Origin: a virus
DNA length: 60,811 nucleotides
Direction: 5' to 3' (one strand)
Virus record (IMG/VR): IMGVR_UViG_3300009049_000004
Coordinates: 1-60,811 of that record
The notes under the pieces: generated by a model
What the model was told of the DNA's origin: nothing
Database searches by the model: none
What the model saw: only the letters and a program-made list of their open reading frames with translations
Shown here: positions 10,494-19,520 of the stretch, in pieces
Layout: each line of letters opens with the position of its first letter
Position numbering within the stretch: position 1 is the stretch's first letter
Position numbers and translations under genes: made by a program

Positions 10494-13400
10494 TGGCATT
10501 TAATTCAATAAGCGGAAGTAGAATAATTGGTAAGGGTACGCCACAAGCTGTACCCATCCAATTAGATCCTGCCCCGTATACTGGAGCCATTGCTTATGGT
10601 TCAGACGGTTTAATATATGTTTCTAACGGTACAGCTTGGAACGCAGTTGGTGCAGGAATTCAGGGTACAACTGGTCTTCAAGGTGATGATGGATTACAAG
10701 GTACACAGGGTACGTATGGTCCAGGATTTGATGTTATTGGTTCTGTTACAGATGTTGATACTGGCGGAGACCAACAGGCAACTCTTAATACTGCATTCCC
10801 ATCGGCTACAACTGGTCAAGGTGTTATCGATAATGCAGATGATGAACTTTGGGTTTATGACGGAGCAGTCTGGGTAAATGTTGGATCGTTTAGGGGTGTT
10901 CAAGGTTTTCAGGGTACGTTAGGTAACCAAGGTACACAGGGTACAATTGGTGAAGAAGGTATTCAAGGTTCTCGCGGTTATAGAGGATTTCAAGGAACGC
11001 AAGGTATACAAGGCGATACCGGTATTCAGGGTATGCAAGGTATTCAAGGAGACCAAGGGGTTCAAGGAATTCAAGGTGTCCAAGGAGATCAGGGTACGCA
11101 AGGTATTCAGGGCTTACTCGGTTTTCAGGGTATACAAGGACCGCAATCTATTCAGGGTACAACTGGTATACAGGGTGACCTAGGTTTCCAAGGTTTCTCA
11201 GGTGACGACTCAGGAATGGTTGTTCAATATAACGTAGGACACCAATTTGCAGAGCCAGGTCCAGCTACTTCTGGATTTATGATATTCAATTCGCCAGCAG
11301 CTGATACAGGTGCATTAACTGGCGCAACTAAACTTTGGATTGCTGATAGTGATACATTTAACATTGATTTAACAGCTTACTTCAATGCGTTAGGTACATC
11401 TAGCTCTACCAATAAAGGTTATATAAAAATCACATTGCGTGATAATCCTAGTACGTATGCCATATTCTCAATCCAAGGATTGGTTGATGATGGTAGTTAC
11501 TTTGATTTAGATGTTACTTATCTAAGTGGTAATGGTAATAAAGAAGATTTTGTTGCTGAGGATTTACCTTCTAATCCAGGAACATATATTTCATTACCAT
11601 GTATTGTTGCTTTAGATATATCAGGTGATAGAGGTTTTCAGGGAGTTCAAGGTTTTCAAGGAACGCAGGGACATCAAGGCGTACAAGGTTTACTCGGTAA
11701 TCAAGGTACTCAAGGTCCACAATCTATTCAGGGTATCCAAGGCCATCAAGGCATACAGGGTATTAAAGGTATTCAGGGAAATCAAGGAACGCAAGGAATT
11801 CAAGGAATTCAAGGTGTTCAATCTGTTCAAGGTGTGCAGGGCATACAAGGTGGAACAGGTACACAAGGAATACAGGGTTTACAAGGAGACCAAGGGGTTC
11901 AAGGAATTCAAGGTTTTCAAGGCTATCAGGGAACAACGGGTATCCAAGGTGATACCGGATTTCAGGGTACACTAGGTAATCAGGGTATTCAAGGAATTGG
12001 CGGTAATCACGGCGGATTAACATTCGAATGGAATTTTAACTCTAACGTTACTCCAACAACAGATCCTGGTACAAGCAATTGGAAAATTAATAACGCTGAC
12101 ATTACTTTAGCTACAAAATTAACTATTGACGATTTGCCGCTAGATAATTATTCTGCTGCAATAGATGATATTTTTGATTATTTAGACTCAAATCAATCAG
12201 CGGTTAAAGGTCAAATCTTTATCGAAAGTGAACACGACGATAATGGACCTCCAGGACATCACTTCGTTGTTTACGAATTTACTAATTGGACTTGGGATTC
12301 TTCAGGCTCAAAACTATGGGGTGAATTTGACGTTACCCACGTAGAGTCTTCTTCTGTTGCAAGCAATGATTGGAATAACGTAGTAAATGATCACGGTTCT
12401 AAAGCTATTATCAACTTTATTCCAGCAGGTATACGAGGAACGCAGGGTGTTCAAGGACATCAAGGCGTTCAAGGAGTTCAGGGCGTTCAAGGAACACAAG
12501 GACCACAATCTATTCAAGGTACTACCGGTATTCAGGGCATGCAAGGTATGCAAGGTATCGAAGGTGCAAGAACATTTACCGTAACTAGCTCTGGAAGTAC
12601 AGACTATATAGTAGATACTGTTGCAGATCCAGTCTTACATTTAATTAGAGGATTTACCTACTTATTTGATGTAGATGCGCCTGGTCACCCATTTGATATT
12701 AGAGTTTCAAACGGTGGAGCTCAGTATAATGACGGCGTTACAAATAACGGGGCAGCATCTGGAATTATTACATTCAGAGTTCCTTTTGACGCGCCAGCAT
12801 CTTTATATTATCAATGCCAATTACATGCTGGTATGGGTAATACTATTGTTACTTCAGATCTTGGTCCTCAGGGTACTCAGGGTGTTCAAGCTCTACAAGG
12901 TATTCAAGGATTTATAGGTTTACAAGGCGATACAGGTGCAGGTAATCAGGGTATTCAAGGCACAATTGGTATTCAAGGCGATACAGGCTTTCAAGGAGTT
13001 CAAGGTTTCCCTGGTCCGATCGGTCCACAAGGTACACAAGGAACATTTGGTTTACAAGGTGGACCGGGTCAGCAAGGTACAACTGGTTCGTTTGGTGGTG
13101 TTACTTTTGATTACACATTCAGCACAGATACTACTACATCAGACCCAGGTGTTGGTACACTTAAGTTTAGCAATACGAGCATTAACTCTGCAGGTAATCT
13201 GTATATGGACGATAGAGATGATAACTTTACGGACATTCAACCGTTCCTTAGAACTATTGATGACTCAACAAGCCCTATCAAAGGTCACTTTAAAGTATCT
13301 GAAAATGGTTCACCTGAGAATTTTGCAGTATTCACTATAACTAGTGTCCAAGAACTTTCAGGTTATTTTAACATAATCTCTTCATATGTAAACGGTTCAG

Positions 13401-15187
13401 TCACTAGTTTCACAGATGGTGAAGATGTTGTTATCACGTTTGCAAGAACCGGTGATATCGGTGCAACTGGTTCTCAAGGTACGACCGGTATTCAGGGTGA
13501 TGTCGGTTCACAAGGTACAGCAGGATTTATCGGTGGCGTAGGCTCGCAAGGTGTGCAAGGTTTTCAGGGTACACAAGGTTTTCAGGGTTTTCAGGGAAAT
13601 GAAGGAATTGGTACGCAAGGTGCTACCGGTATTCAAGGTCCTGAAGGACAACAAGGTGACGAAGGTGAAGTCGGTGGAGACGGGCCACAGGGTGTACAAG
13701 GCTCGTTGGGTTTCCAAGGTGCAGATGGTTTCCAAGGCATGCAAGGTATGCAAGGTACGCAAGGCGTAGGAGCGCCTGGTGCTTCTGGTATTCAGGGTAA
13801 TGATGGTTTCCAAGGTATACAAGGTATGCAAGCTGCCCAAGGTATTCAGGGTAATGTTGGACCAATTGGATTTGGTACGCAAGGTGTACAAGGCTTACAA
13901 GGTTTCCAAGGAGAAAGCGGTTTCCAGGGTGCTGGAGGTTTCCAAGGTATATCTGGTTCGGGTAACCAAGGTGTTCAAGGTTTTAACGGCTTCCAAGGTT
14001 TCCAAGGTGATAACGGTTTCCAGGGACCATCTGGTGCTGGTAACCAAGGTGTTCAAGGTTTCCAGGGTGCAATTGGTATCGGTGATGTAGGTTTCCAAGG
14101 TACTCAGGGATTATTAGGCCCGCAAGGTATTAGTGGTGAAGAGGGAACTGGCGGTGTACAAGGTTTACAAGGTTACTTCGGTTTCCAGGGTATGCAAGGT
14201 ATTAGTGGTGCTTTAGGTAATACTGGTTTACAAGGCTTCCAGGGTATATCCGGTACGGGAATTCAAGGTGTACAGGGTAGAACTGGACAAGGCGTACAAG
14301 GTATGCAAGGCTTCCAGGGTTTACAAGGTTTCCTCGGGTTTCAAGGTGCTATCGGTGGCGGTGTACAAGGTTTCCAAGGTACAGCAGGTTTCCAAGGGGA
14401 TTACGGTTTCCAAGGTACTCAGGGTGTTCAGGGTCCAGGTAATGAAGGTGGTGTTGGTAACTTACAAAACGTTCACACATCTGGATTGCAAGAAACTCCA
14501 CTCTTTATTCCAATGTTTGAAGCTGGTGCAGATCAAAGACAGTTACTTGCTACGACTGGTCCAAATCCAAACGGAGAAAGTAACTTCTTCTATACTTCTA
14601 ATATTGACGAACTTAGTGTTGAAAACATCAACCTTGGCGGTAATATTGATATAGGCGGTTCATTAACAGCAGGAGCTTTAACTGGTCTTACTTCAGATCT
14701 TAACTTACCAAATAACGTTTATATGGGCTTTGGTACTAACCAAGCTGCTAAACTAGGATTTGATAGTACTGGTTCTGGAACATTGAACATTGATGTCGAC
14801 ACAACTAATGTAAATGCGGTATTAATTGAAAAAAGATCAGATGGATCTGCGTTGTTTACATTCGATACGGCAACTGGTTCGTTTACAGCATCTGGTGATG
14901 TAGTAACAAACTCAGATGAAAGACTTAAAACGAATATTAAAACTATTTCTGAAGCATTACCTAAAGTAATGGAATTAAGAGGCGTATCGTTTAATATGAA
15001 AGATAATCTTGATTTGAATAAGATCGGACTTATCGCTCAAGAAGTTGAAAAGGTAATACCTGAAGTAGTTCTTACTGATAAATCATCACAACAAATTAAG
15101 TCAGTAGCTTACAGTTCGCTAGTTGGTCTCTTGGTTGAAGCCATTAAAGATTTAAAAACTGAGGTCGACGAAATAAAAGTGCAATAA
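10493..15187 (+). CDS. Collagen-like tail fibre with S74-type intramolecular chaperone
   Basis: The 1564-residue protein contains long Gly-X-Gln/Gly-X-X tracts (GIQGxQG style), expected to form a collagen-like triple helix. The tracts are broken by three related globular domains (about 11200-11620, 12003-12430 and 13087-13450). A fourth inserted domain at about 12570-12870 resembles a cupredoxin: His732 followed by Cys775, His778 and Met781. The last ~100 residues hold SDERLKTNI, then GLIAQEVEKVIPE and a final helical heptad region. This is the hallmark of the peptidase S74/endosialidase intramolecular chaperone, which trimerises fibres and then cleaves itself off. In that family the Ser of SDERLK is the nucleophile, and it is present. 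The gene ends just before a strong terminator. Host-recognition fibre is the likely role. Confidence 0.88.
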   Translation: MAFNSISGSRIIGKGTPQAVPIQLDPAPYTGAIAYGSDGLIYVSNGTAWNAVGAGIQGTTGLQGDDGLQGTQGTYGPGFDVIGSVTDVDTGGDQQATLNTAFPSATTGQGVIDNADDELWVYDGAVWVNVGSFRGVQGFQGTLGNQGTQGTIGEEGIQGSRGYRGFQGTQGIQGDTGIQGMQGIQGDQGVQGIQGVQGDQGTQGIQGLLGFQGIQGPQSIQGTTGIQGDLGFQGFSGDDSGMVVQYNVGHQFAEPGPATSGFMIFNSPAADTGALTGATKLWIADSDTFNIDLTAYFNALGTSSSTNKGYIKITLRDNPSTYAIFSIQGLVDDGSYFDLDVTYLSGNGNKEDFVAEDLPSNPGTYISLPCIVALDISGDRGFQGVQGFQGTQGHQGVQGLLGNQGTQGPQSIQGIQGHQGIQGIKGIQGNQGTQGIQGIQGVQSVQGVQGIQGGTGTQGIQGLQGDQGVQGIQGFQGYQGTTGIQGDTGFQGTLGNQGIQGIGGNHGGLTFEWNFNSNVTPTTDPGTSNWKINNADITLATKLTIDDLPLDNYSAAIDDIFDYLDSNQSAVKGQIFIESEHDDNGPPGHHFVVYEFTNWTWDSSGSKLWGEFDVTHVESSSVASNDWNNVVNDHGSKAIINFIPAGIRGTQGVQGHQGVQGVQGVQGTQGPQSIQGTTGIQGMQGMQGIEGARTFTVTSSGSTDYIVDTVADPVLHLIRGFTYLFDVDAPGHPFDIRVSNGGAQYNDGVTNNGAASGIITFRVPFDAPASLYYQCQLHAGMGNTIVTSDLGPQGTQGVQALQGIQGFIGLQGDTGAGNQGIQGTIGIQGDTGFQGVQGFPGPIGPQGTQGTFGLQGGPGQQGTTGSFGGVTFDYTFSTDTTTSDPGVGTLKFSNTSINSAGNLYMDDRDDNFTDIQPFLRTIDDSTSPIKGHFKVSENGSPENFAVFTITSVQELSGYFNIISSYVNGSVTSFTDGEDVVITFARTGDIGATGSQGTTGIQGDVGSQGTAGFIGGVGSQGVQGFQGTQGFQGFQGNEGIGTQGATGIQGPEGQQGDEGEVGGDGPQGVQGSLGFQGADGFQGMQGMQGTQGVGAPGASGIQGNDGFQGIQGMQAAQGIQGNVGPIGFGTQGVQGLQGFQGESGFQGAGGFQGISGSGNQGVQGFNGFQGFQGDNGFQGPSGAGNQGVQGFQGAIGIGDVGFQGTQGLLGPQGISGEEGTGGVQGLQGYFGFQGMQGISGALGNTGLQGFQGISGTGIQGVQGRTGQGVQGMQGFQGLQGFLGFQGAIGGGVQGFQGTAGFQGDYGFQGTQGVQGPGNEGGVGNLQNVHTSGLQETPLFIPMFEAGADQRQLLATTGPNPNGESNFFYTSNIDELSVENINLGGNIDIGGSLTAGALTGLTSDLNLPNNVYMGFGTNQAAKLGFDSTGSGTLNIDVDTTNVNAVLIEKRSDGSALFTFDTATGSFTASGDVVTNSDERLKTNIKTISEALPKVMELRGVSFNMKDNLDLNKIGLIAQEVEKVIPEVVLTDKSSQQIKSVAYSSLVGLLVEAIKDLKTEVDEIKVQ
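10655..14460 (+). repeat. Collagen-like Gly-X-X tracts (discontinuous)
   Basis: Runs of GGN-NNN-CAA/CAG codons encode Gly-X-Gln triplets, interrupted by four globular inserts. Gln replaces the prolines of animal collagen, which is usual for phage collagen-like fibres. The codon periodicity also creates spurious long open frames on both strands in this region. Confidence 0.85.
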
Positions 15188-15215
15188 GATTTTGTAGACA
15201 CTATGGTTTAAATCG

Positions 15216-15249
15216 AGGGGGTCTATTCGTAGTACCCCCTTATTTTTTA
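15216..15249 (+). terminator. Rho-independent terminator after the collagen-like fibre gene
   Basis: The arms AGGGGGT (15216-15222) and ACCCCCT (15234-15240) pair. An inner CTA/TAG stem (one bulged T at 15233) closes a TTCG tetraloop, and a T-rich tract follows. It lies 29 bases after the stop at 15187. Confidence 0.85.
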
Positions 15250-15255
15250 TAAATA
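15248..15255 (+). promoter_or_regulatory. T4-type late promoter
   Basis: Exact TATAAATA 27 bases before the ATG at 15282, directly after the terminator. It restarts transcription for the next fibre genes. In T4 this motif is read by the gp55/gp33 late sigma system. Confidence 0.8.
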
Positions 15256-15281
15256 GAATAAACGAATAAAGAGATGAAGAC

Positions 15282-15608
15282 ATGGGATCCAAAGCAAATA
15301 TCTATATAGATCAAGGTACTGATTTTCGCATCACGTTGGAAATGTTCGACGGGGATGATGATGATTTGGTGATCGGCACTTTTAGTTTCTTCGCAGATTT
15401 AAGAAAAATGTACTCTTCAAAAAGAGCTGCAGAGTTTGTTGTAGAAAAGAACGAAAACGACATAACACTAGTTTTAGAAGCCGATGTTACGGCCAATCTA
15501 AAACCTGGGAAATATGAATATGATGTTTTAATGAGAAAATCCAGCGGTGAGATGTCCAAGATAGTTGAAGGACTAGCTATTGTTATTCCTACTATCACGG
15601 AGGTATAA
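15282..15608 (+). CDS. Small Ig-like/BppU-N-like virion protein
   Basis: This encodes 108 residues, all predicted beta with an acidic loop (GDDDDL). The pattern of an N-terminal strand, a central charged segment and a final LxPGKYEYDV strand pair resembles the small immunoglobulin-like domain at the N-terminus of phage baseplate or receptor-binding proteins (BppU-N type). It is the first gene after a late promoter and lies three bases before a large fibre gene. It may attach or cap that fibre. The fold assignment is by pattern only, and a distinct beta-sandwich is possible. Confidence 0.6.
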   Translation: MGSKANIYIDQGTDFRITLEMFDGDDDDLVIGTFSFFADLRKMYSSKRAAEFVVEKNENDITLVLEADVTANLKPGKYEYDVLMRKSSGEMSKIVEGLAIVIPTITEV

Positions 15609-15611
15609 CTG

Positions 15612-18600
15612 GTGAGCATTAAAGTTAAAGTAGGTCAATCCCAGAAGATAAGGATTGTCGCTTCTGCAGAAAAGAAACCGTTAATTACGCCTGATTCGAT
15701 AACTTTAGGAATCGATACGGTAGGTCAGTATGTAGCTAAAATTGACGCAGGTTCTGGTATTATAGTTACACCAGAACTTAACGTTGAAAACGCAAACCTA
15801 GTAATATCTCATGCCGCAACTTCTACAGAATTAAGTTCTAATAATGCTGGTTTAGAATTTGCTGGTAATATTGATATTGATCAATACGGTCACATTACTC
15901 AATTTACTAATCGTTCTTTTTCTAATACAAATTTCTCATACGCAAACACCGTTATTAGTACTAATGATATAACTCTTGGTACTACGGCTTTAACATTAGG
16001 CGAAACATCGAATAACATAATCGGTCTTACAACTTTTGAAGCAGGTGGTGTTGAACTATTCGATAGAACATTTACAGCAAACGGTAATATTAGTTTTGAG
16101 CCTGGCAGTAACAATGTTATTGATATGGGTTTCTCAAGAATTACTGGTCTTGCAACTCCTATTGACGGATTTGATGCCGTTAATAAAACTTGGCTTGAAT
16201 TTGAATTAGATAGAGTTGAAACTTCTATTAAAGTTTTTGACGATCCTATTCTTCCTTCAGATGCTACTAATAAAAGATATGTTGATAACTTAGTTACTGG
16301 TTTTGTTGTTAGACCGCAAGCTTTAGCCGCAACAACAGCAGATCTTGGCGCTACTTTTGAAGAAGGTAATACAAGTGTAAGAGATACGCTTACTATTCCG
16401 CCAGTTAACTTTTTATATATCGATGATGTTACTACTTGGACATTAGGCGCGAACCTTCTTGTTAAAGACCAGACAGATGCTTCTGAAAACGGCTCGTATA
16501 ATGTTAAGCAAATTGGTAGTGCCAATACAGCTTGGATTTTTGAAAGAGCTGATTTCTCTACAAACACTGAACTTCCTGGTTCTTATGAATTTGTTACTGA
16601 CGGTACAATTAACGGCGGCACAGGTTGGGTTGCAACAGTTCTAGACGCTTCTAACTTTAACCTTAATACTGATCCTATTGAATGGGCTCAGTTCCAAGGT
16701 GAAGGTACATTTACTGCAGGCTCAGGTTTAAATCTTAACGGAACTCAATTCAGTGTTTCTCAAACTCTGTCATTGGATCAAATCAATCCAGTTGGTGACG
16801 ATTTAATTGTTGGCGGAACTTCAGCACTTAGACTTCCTAAAGGTACAGTCGCTGAAAGGCCAAATGCACAAGCAGGTCAGATACGATTTAATTCGCAAGA
16901 CAATCAATTCGAAGGTTATGATGGAGTAGCATGGGCAGGATTAGGTGGTACTGTTGATGTTGACCAAGATACAAAAGTTGTAGCAGAAAATTCACCTGGA
17001 TCTGACGACGATCAATTACAATTCTTTACTGGCGGCACTTTAGCTGCTATGATGAATGCAAATAATGTTGCAACCTTTTATGGTGACGTAAATATTAATG
17101 CTCTTGGTTCTACTCTTAGTCCTAAAACTCCAGGTGCAATAAACTTAGGTGCTTCTAACTTTAACTATGATAAAGTATTTACAAGTAAAATTGGTTCAGA
17201 CGATCAATTAGTTAGAATTGATACTACTGGCGCATTGGTTATGCCAAAAGGTACGACTCTTGAAAGACCGGTTGGTATCGTTGGTGGATTACGTTATAAT
17301 ATTGATGACGCAAGATTTGAAGGTTATGACGGTACAGCTTGGGCAGGTCTTGCTGGATCTGTTATGGATCTCGATAGAAATACGTATATTATTGCAGAAA
17401 CTTCTGCAGGTGTAGATAACAATGATTTAGATTTCTATACTGCGAATACTCATAGAATGCAAATTGATCAAGACGGTAATTTAAACTTTGGTCAAAGTCT
17501 TAATAAGATTATACTTAACTATAGCACAGGCAATTTAATTGTCAATAGTGAAATTGGTTCTGCAAGTGATTTAGTTTTAAATCCTACAGGTAATATCGAT
17601 GCAGCGAATAATACAATCACTAATGTTGCTGACCCTGTTAATCTTAGTGATGTAGTTACACTCAACTATCTTGGCGGATCATTTTCATCTAAGCTAGAAA
17701 TACAAGATAATGCTAATAATTATTTAACAGATATAGATTTACTTCAAGATCCTAAACTAAAAATAGGTAGAGGTCTTGAACTTCAAAGTATTGATAGTGC
17801 AAACAATGAATTTGAAATAGGTATTGATGTATCTGGTGTTCAACCTGGGATGTACGGTGTAGATAACTTTACTCCTAGAATTAGAATTAACGAAGAAGGT
17901 CGTATTGATTTTGCTACAGACATTCCGTTAGAATTACAAGCCAACGCGATTCCAAACTTTACTGAAACATCACGTGATATCATTGGTCTAATGTTTACAG
18001 ACGGTAATGCAAATAACGAAGGTATTATTGCAGTAAACGACGATGCTAACGATGTAATGAATTTAAAAGCTGCTAACTTTAACATATCTTTAGCAGGAGA
18101 TTTATTTGGTCAAGCTCAAGTAACAAGGCTTTCAAATACACAAATTGATGCAACTATTACAGCAGATTACATTAGAGATATTGTTCCTTCTGGTCCAAAC
18201 TCTGGTATTACGGTTTCTGGAGCAAATGGCGCAAGCGCTAATGCTTCAATAGAAATTGATTATAATCATCTTGATACAGTATATGCTGAGTTAGATGGAG
18301 CTACATTTAGTGGTAACGTATTCGCACCAAGATATTACGATAGTGATAATAACAATTACTTCGGTGATTTTGGAGGAGAAACAAGATTAAACCAGTTAAG
18401 AGTTGGTTTTGGATTAACTACATCTCAAATTAGTTTTGCTGACGGTGTAGGAAGTCAATCGACATTATATGCTGGTAATGGTAGAATTGGTTTCTTAAAC
18501 AATACTTTTAACTTTGCTGCTTATTCTGAAAAAACGACAAGCAACTGGGTTGTAGAAAACGGTGATGTATTAGCTGAAAGATTTGTTGACGCAGACTCTA

Positions 18601-19463
18601 CATCTTTCTTTATCCATCCAGGTGGTACAGATTCATACATTAAAGCTTTAGATGTTCAAGATAACTTTAGAGCAGGTGATGTCTTAGTTAATTCAAGAAC
18701 TATTTCAACTGCTGTTGGAACTGGCGACTTAATACTTAATGCAGATTCTAATGAGATTTCAGTAGCTTCAAATAAGATTACTAATCTAGCAGATCCTACA
18801 AGTACACAAGATGCAGCTACTAAAGCGTATGTTGATAGTGTTGCACAAGGTTTAAGAGTTATTCCAGCAGCGAAAGCCTCGACAACAGCAGATCTTGGAG
18901 CTACTTACGCATTTAATGCTGGAGCAAGCACATTATCTATTAACGCTGGAGCAATACTAGATATTGACGGAGTATTAACTTGGTCTTTAGGTGATAGAGT
19001 TCTTGTAAAAGATCAAACAAATGCTGATGAAAATGGTTCTTATGAACTTACATCACTTGGCGATATATCTAATCCTTTTGTATTAACAAGAGGAGAATAT
19101 TTTAATGAAACTTCAGAAATACCTGGCTCATTCCAATTTATAACTGATGGTAGTGTAAACGCAAGTTCAGGTTATGTAGCAACTGTATTAGATGCAGAAA
19201 CATTTGTTCTTGGTACAGACGATATCGTATTTTACCAATTCTCAGGTGCTGGCACTTATACTGCTGGAAATCAATTAACATTAACTGGTAACGAATTTTC
19301 TGTTACTAATCCTCAAATCACTATTATTGGTGAAGTTGGAGCAAATCAAGATATATTATTAGGTGGAACACTTGAATTTGAAGGTACCGATGGCGTAAAT
19401 ACGACCATCTCTGCTGGAAAAGTTTCCATTGCTGTTGATGAAATAGATGGCGGAAGTTTTTAA
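15612..19463 (+). CDS. Tail fibre protein with duplicated domain
   Basis: The 1283-residue protein starts at a GTG three bases after the preceding stop. Features of phage fibres are clear. There is an ATKAYVDS motif (T4 gp34/gp12-like trimer segment) and a repeated ~145-residue domain at about 16300-16725 and again at 18830-19290, each running from TTADLGAT through VKDQTxAxENGSY to TAGxxL. APRYYDSDNNNYFGDF-type repeat units are shared with the giant fibre at 21961. A second short motif, EGYDGxAWAGL, occurs twice. No enzymatic domain is seen. It is probably a proximal or middle fibre segment working with the next two genes. Confidence 0.8.
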   Translation: MSIKVKVGQSQKIRIVASAEKKPLITPDSITLGIDTVGQYVAKIDAGSGIIVTPELNVENANLVISHAATSTELSSNNAGLEFAGNIDIDQYGHITQFTNRSFSNTNFSYANTVISTNDITLGTTALTLGETSNNIIGLTTFEAGGVELFDRTFTANGNISFEPGSNNVIDMGFSRITGLATPIDGFDAVNKTWLEFELDRVETSIKVFDDPILPSDATNKRYVDNLVTGFVVRPQALAATTADLGATFEEGNTSVRDTLTIPPVNFLYIDDVTTWTLGANLLVKDQTDASENGSYNVKQIGSANTAWIFERADFSTNTELPGSYEFVTDGTINGGTGWVATVLDASNFNLNTDPIEWAQFQGEGTFTAGSGLNLNGTQFSVSQTLSLDQINPVGDDLIVGGTSALRLPKGTVAERPNAQAGQIRFNSQDNQFEGYDGVAWAGLGGTVDVDQDTKVVAENSPGSDDDQLQFFTGGTLAAMMNANNVATFYGDVNINALGSTLSPKTPGAINLGASNFNYDKVFTSKIGSDDQLVRIDTTGALVMPKGTTLERPVGIVGGLRYNIDDARFEGYDGTAWAGLAGSVMDLDRNTYIIAETSAGVDNNDLDFYTANTHRMQIDQDGNLNFGQSLNKIILNYSTGNLIVNSEIGSASDLVLNPTGNIDAANNTITNVADPVNLSDVVTLNYLGGSFSSKLEIQDNANNYLTDIDLLQDPKLKIGRGLELQSIDSANNEFEIGIDVSGVQPGMYGVDNFTPRIRINEEGRIDFATDIPLELQANAIPNFTETSRDIIGLMFTDGNANNEGIIAVNDDANDVMNLKAANFNISLAGDLFGQAQVTRLSNTQIDATITADYIRDIVPSGPNSGITVSGANGASANASIEIDYNHLDTVYAELDGATFSGNVFAPRYYDSDNNNYFGDFGGETRLNQLRVGFGLTTSQISFADGVGSQSTLYAGNGRIGFLNNTFNFAAYSEKTTSNWVVENGDVLAERFVDADSTSFFIHPGGTDSYIKALDVQDNFRAGDVLVNSRTISTAVGTGDLILNADSNEISVASNKITNLADPTSTQDAATKAYVDSVAQGLRVIPAAKASTTADLGATYAFNAGASTLSINAGAILDIDGVLTWSLGDRVLVKDQTNADENGSYELTSLGDISNPFVLTRGEYFNETSEIPGSFQFITDGSVNASSGYVATVLDAETFVLGTDDIVFYQFSGAGTYTAGNQLTLTGNEFSVTNPQITIIGEVGANQDILLGGTLEFEGTDGVNTTISAGKVSIAVDEIDGGSF

Positions 19464-19520
19464 CTAAGCCATATTATTATCTTATAGGCTATATAGCTAT
19501 TATACAGAAGGGGCATAAAT

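Noticed and set aside
10940-14450. CRISPR-like short repeats
   Set aside because: The repeats are codon-level Gly-X-Gln triplets without constant spacers, inside one long coding frame.
10617-14654. Many open frames on both strands in the collagen-like region
   Set aside because: The Gly-X-Gln codon periodicity removes stops from other frames; their products are low-complexity (KVFKVFRV-type or TLNTLYTL-type) shadows.
19464-19520. Late promoter before the fibre gene at 19521
   Set aside because: The only similar string, CATAAATA at 19514, abuts the ATG and cannot serve as a promoter for it.
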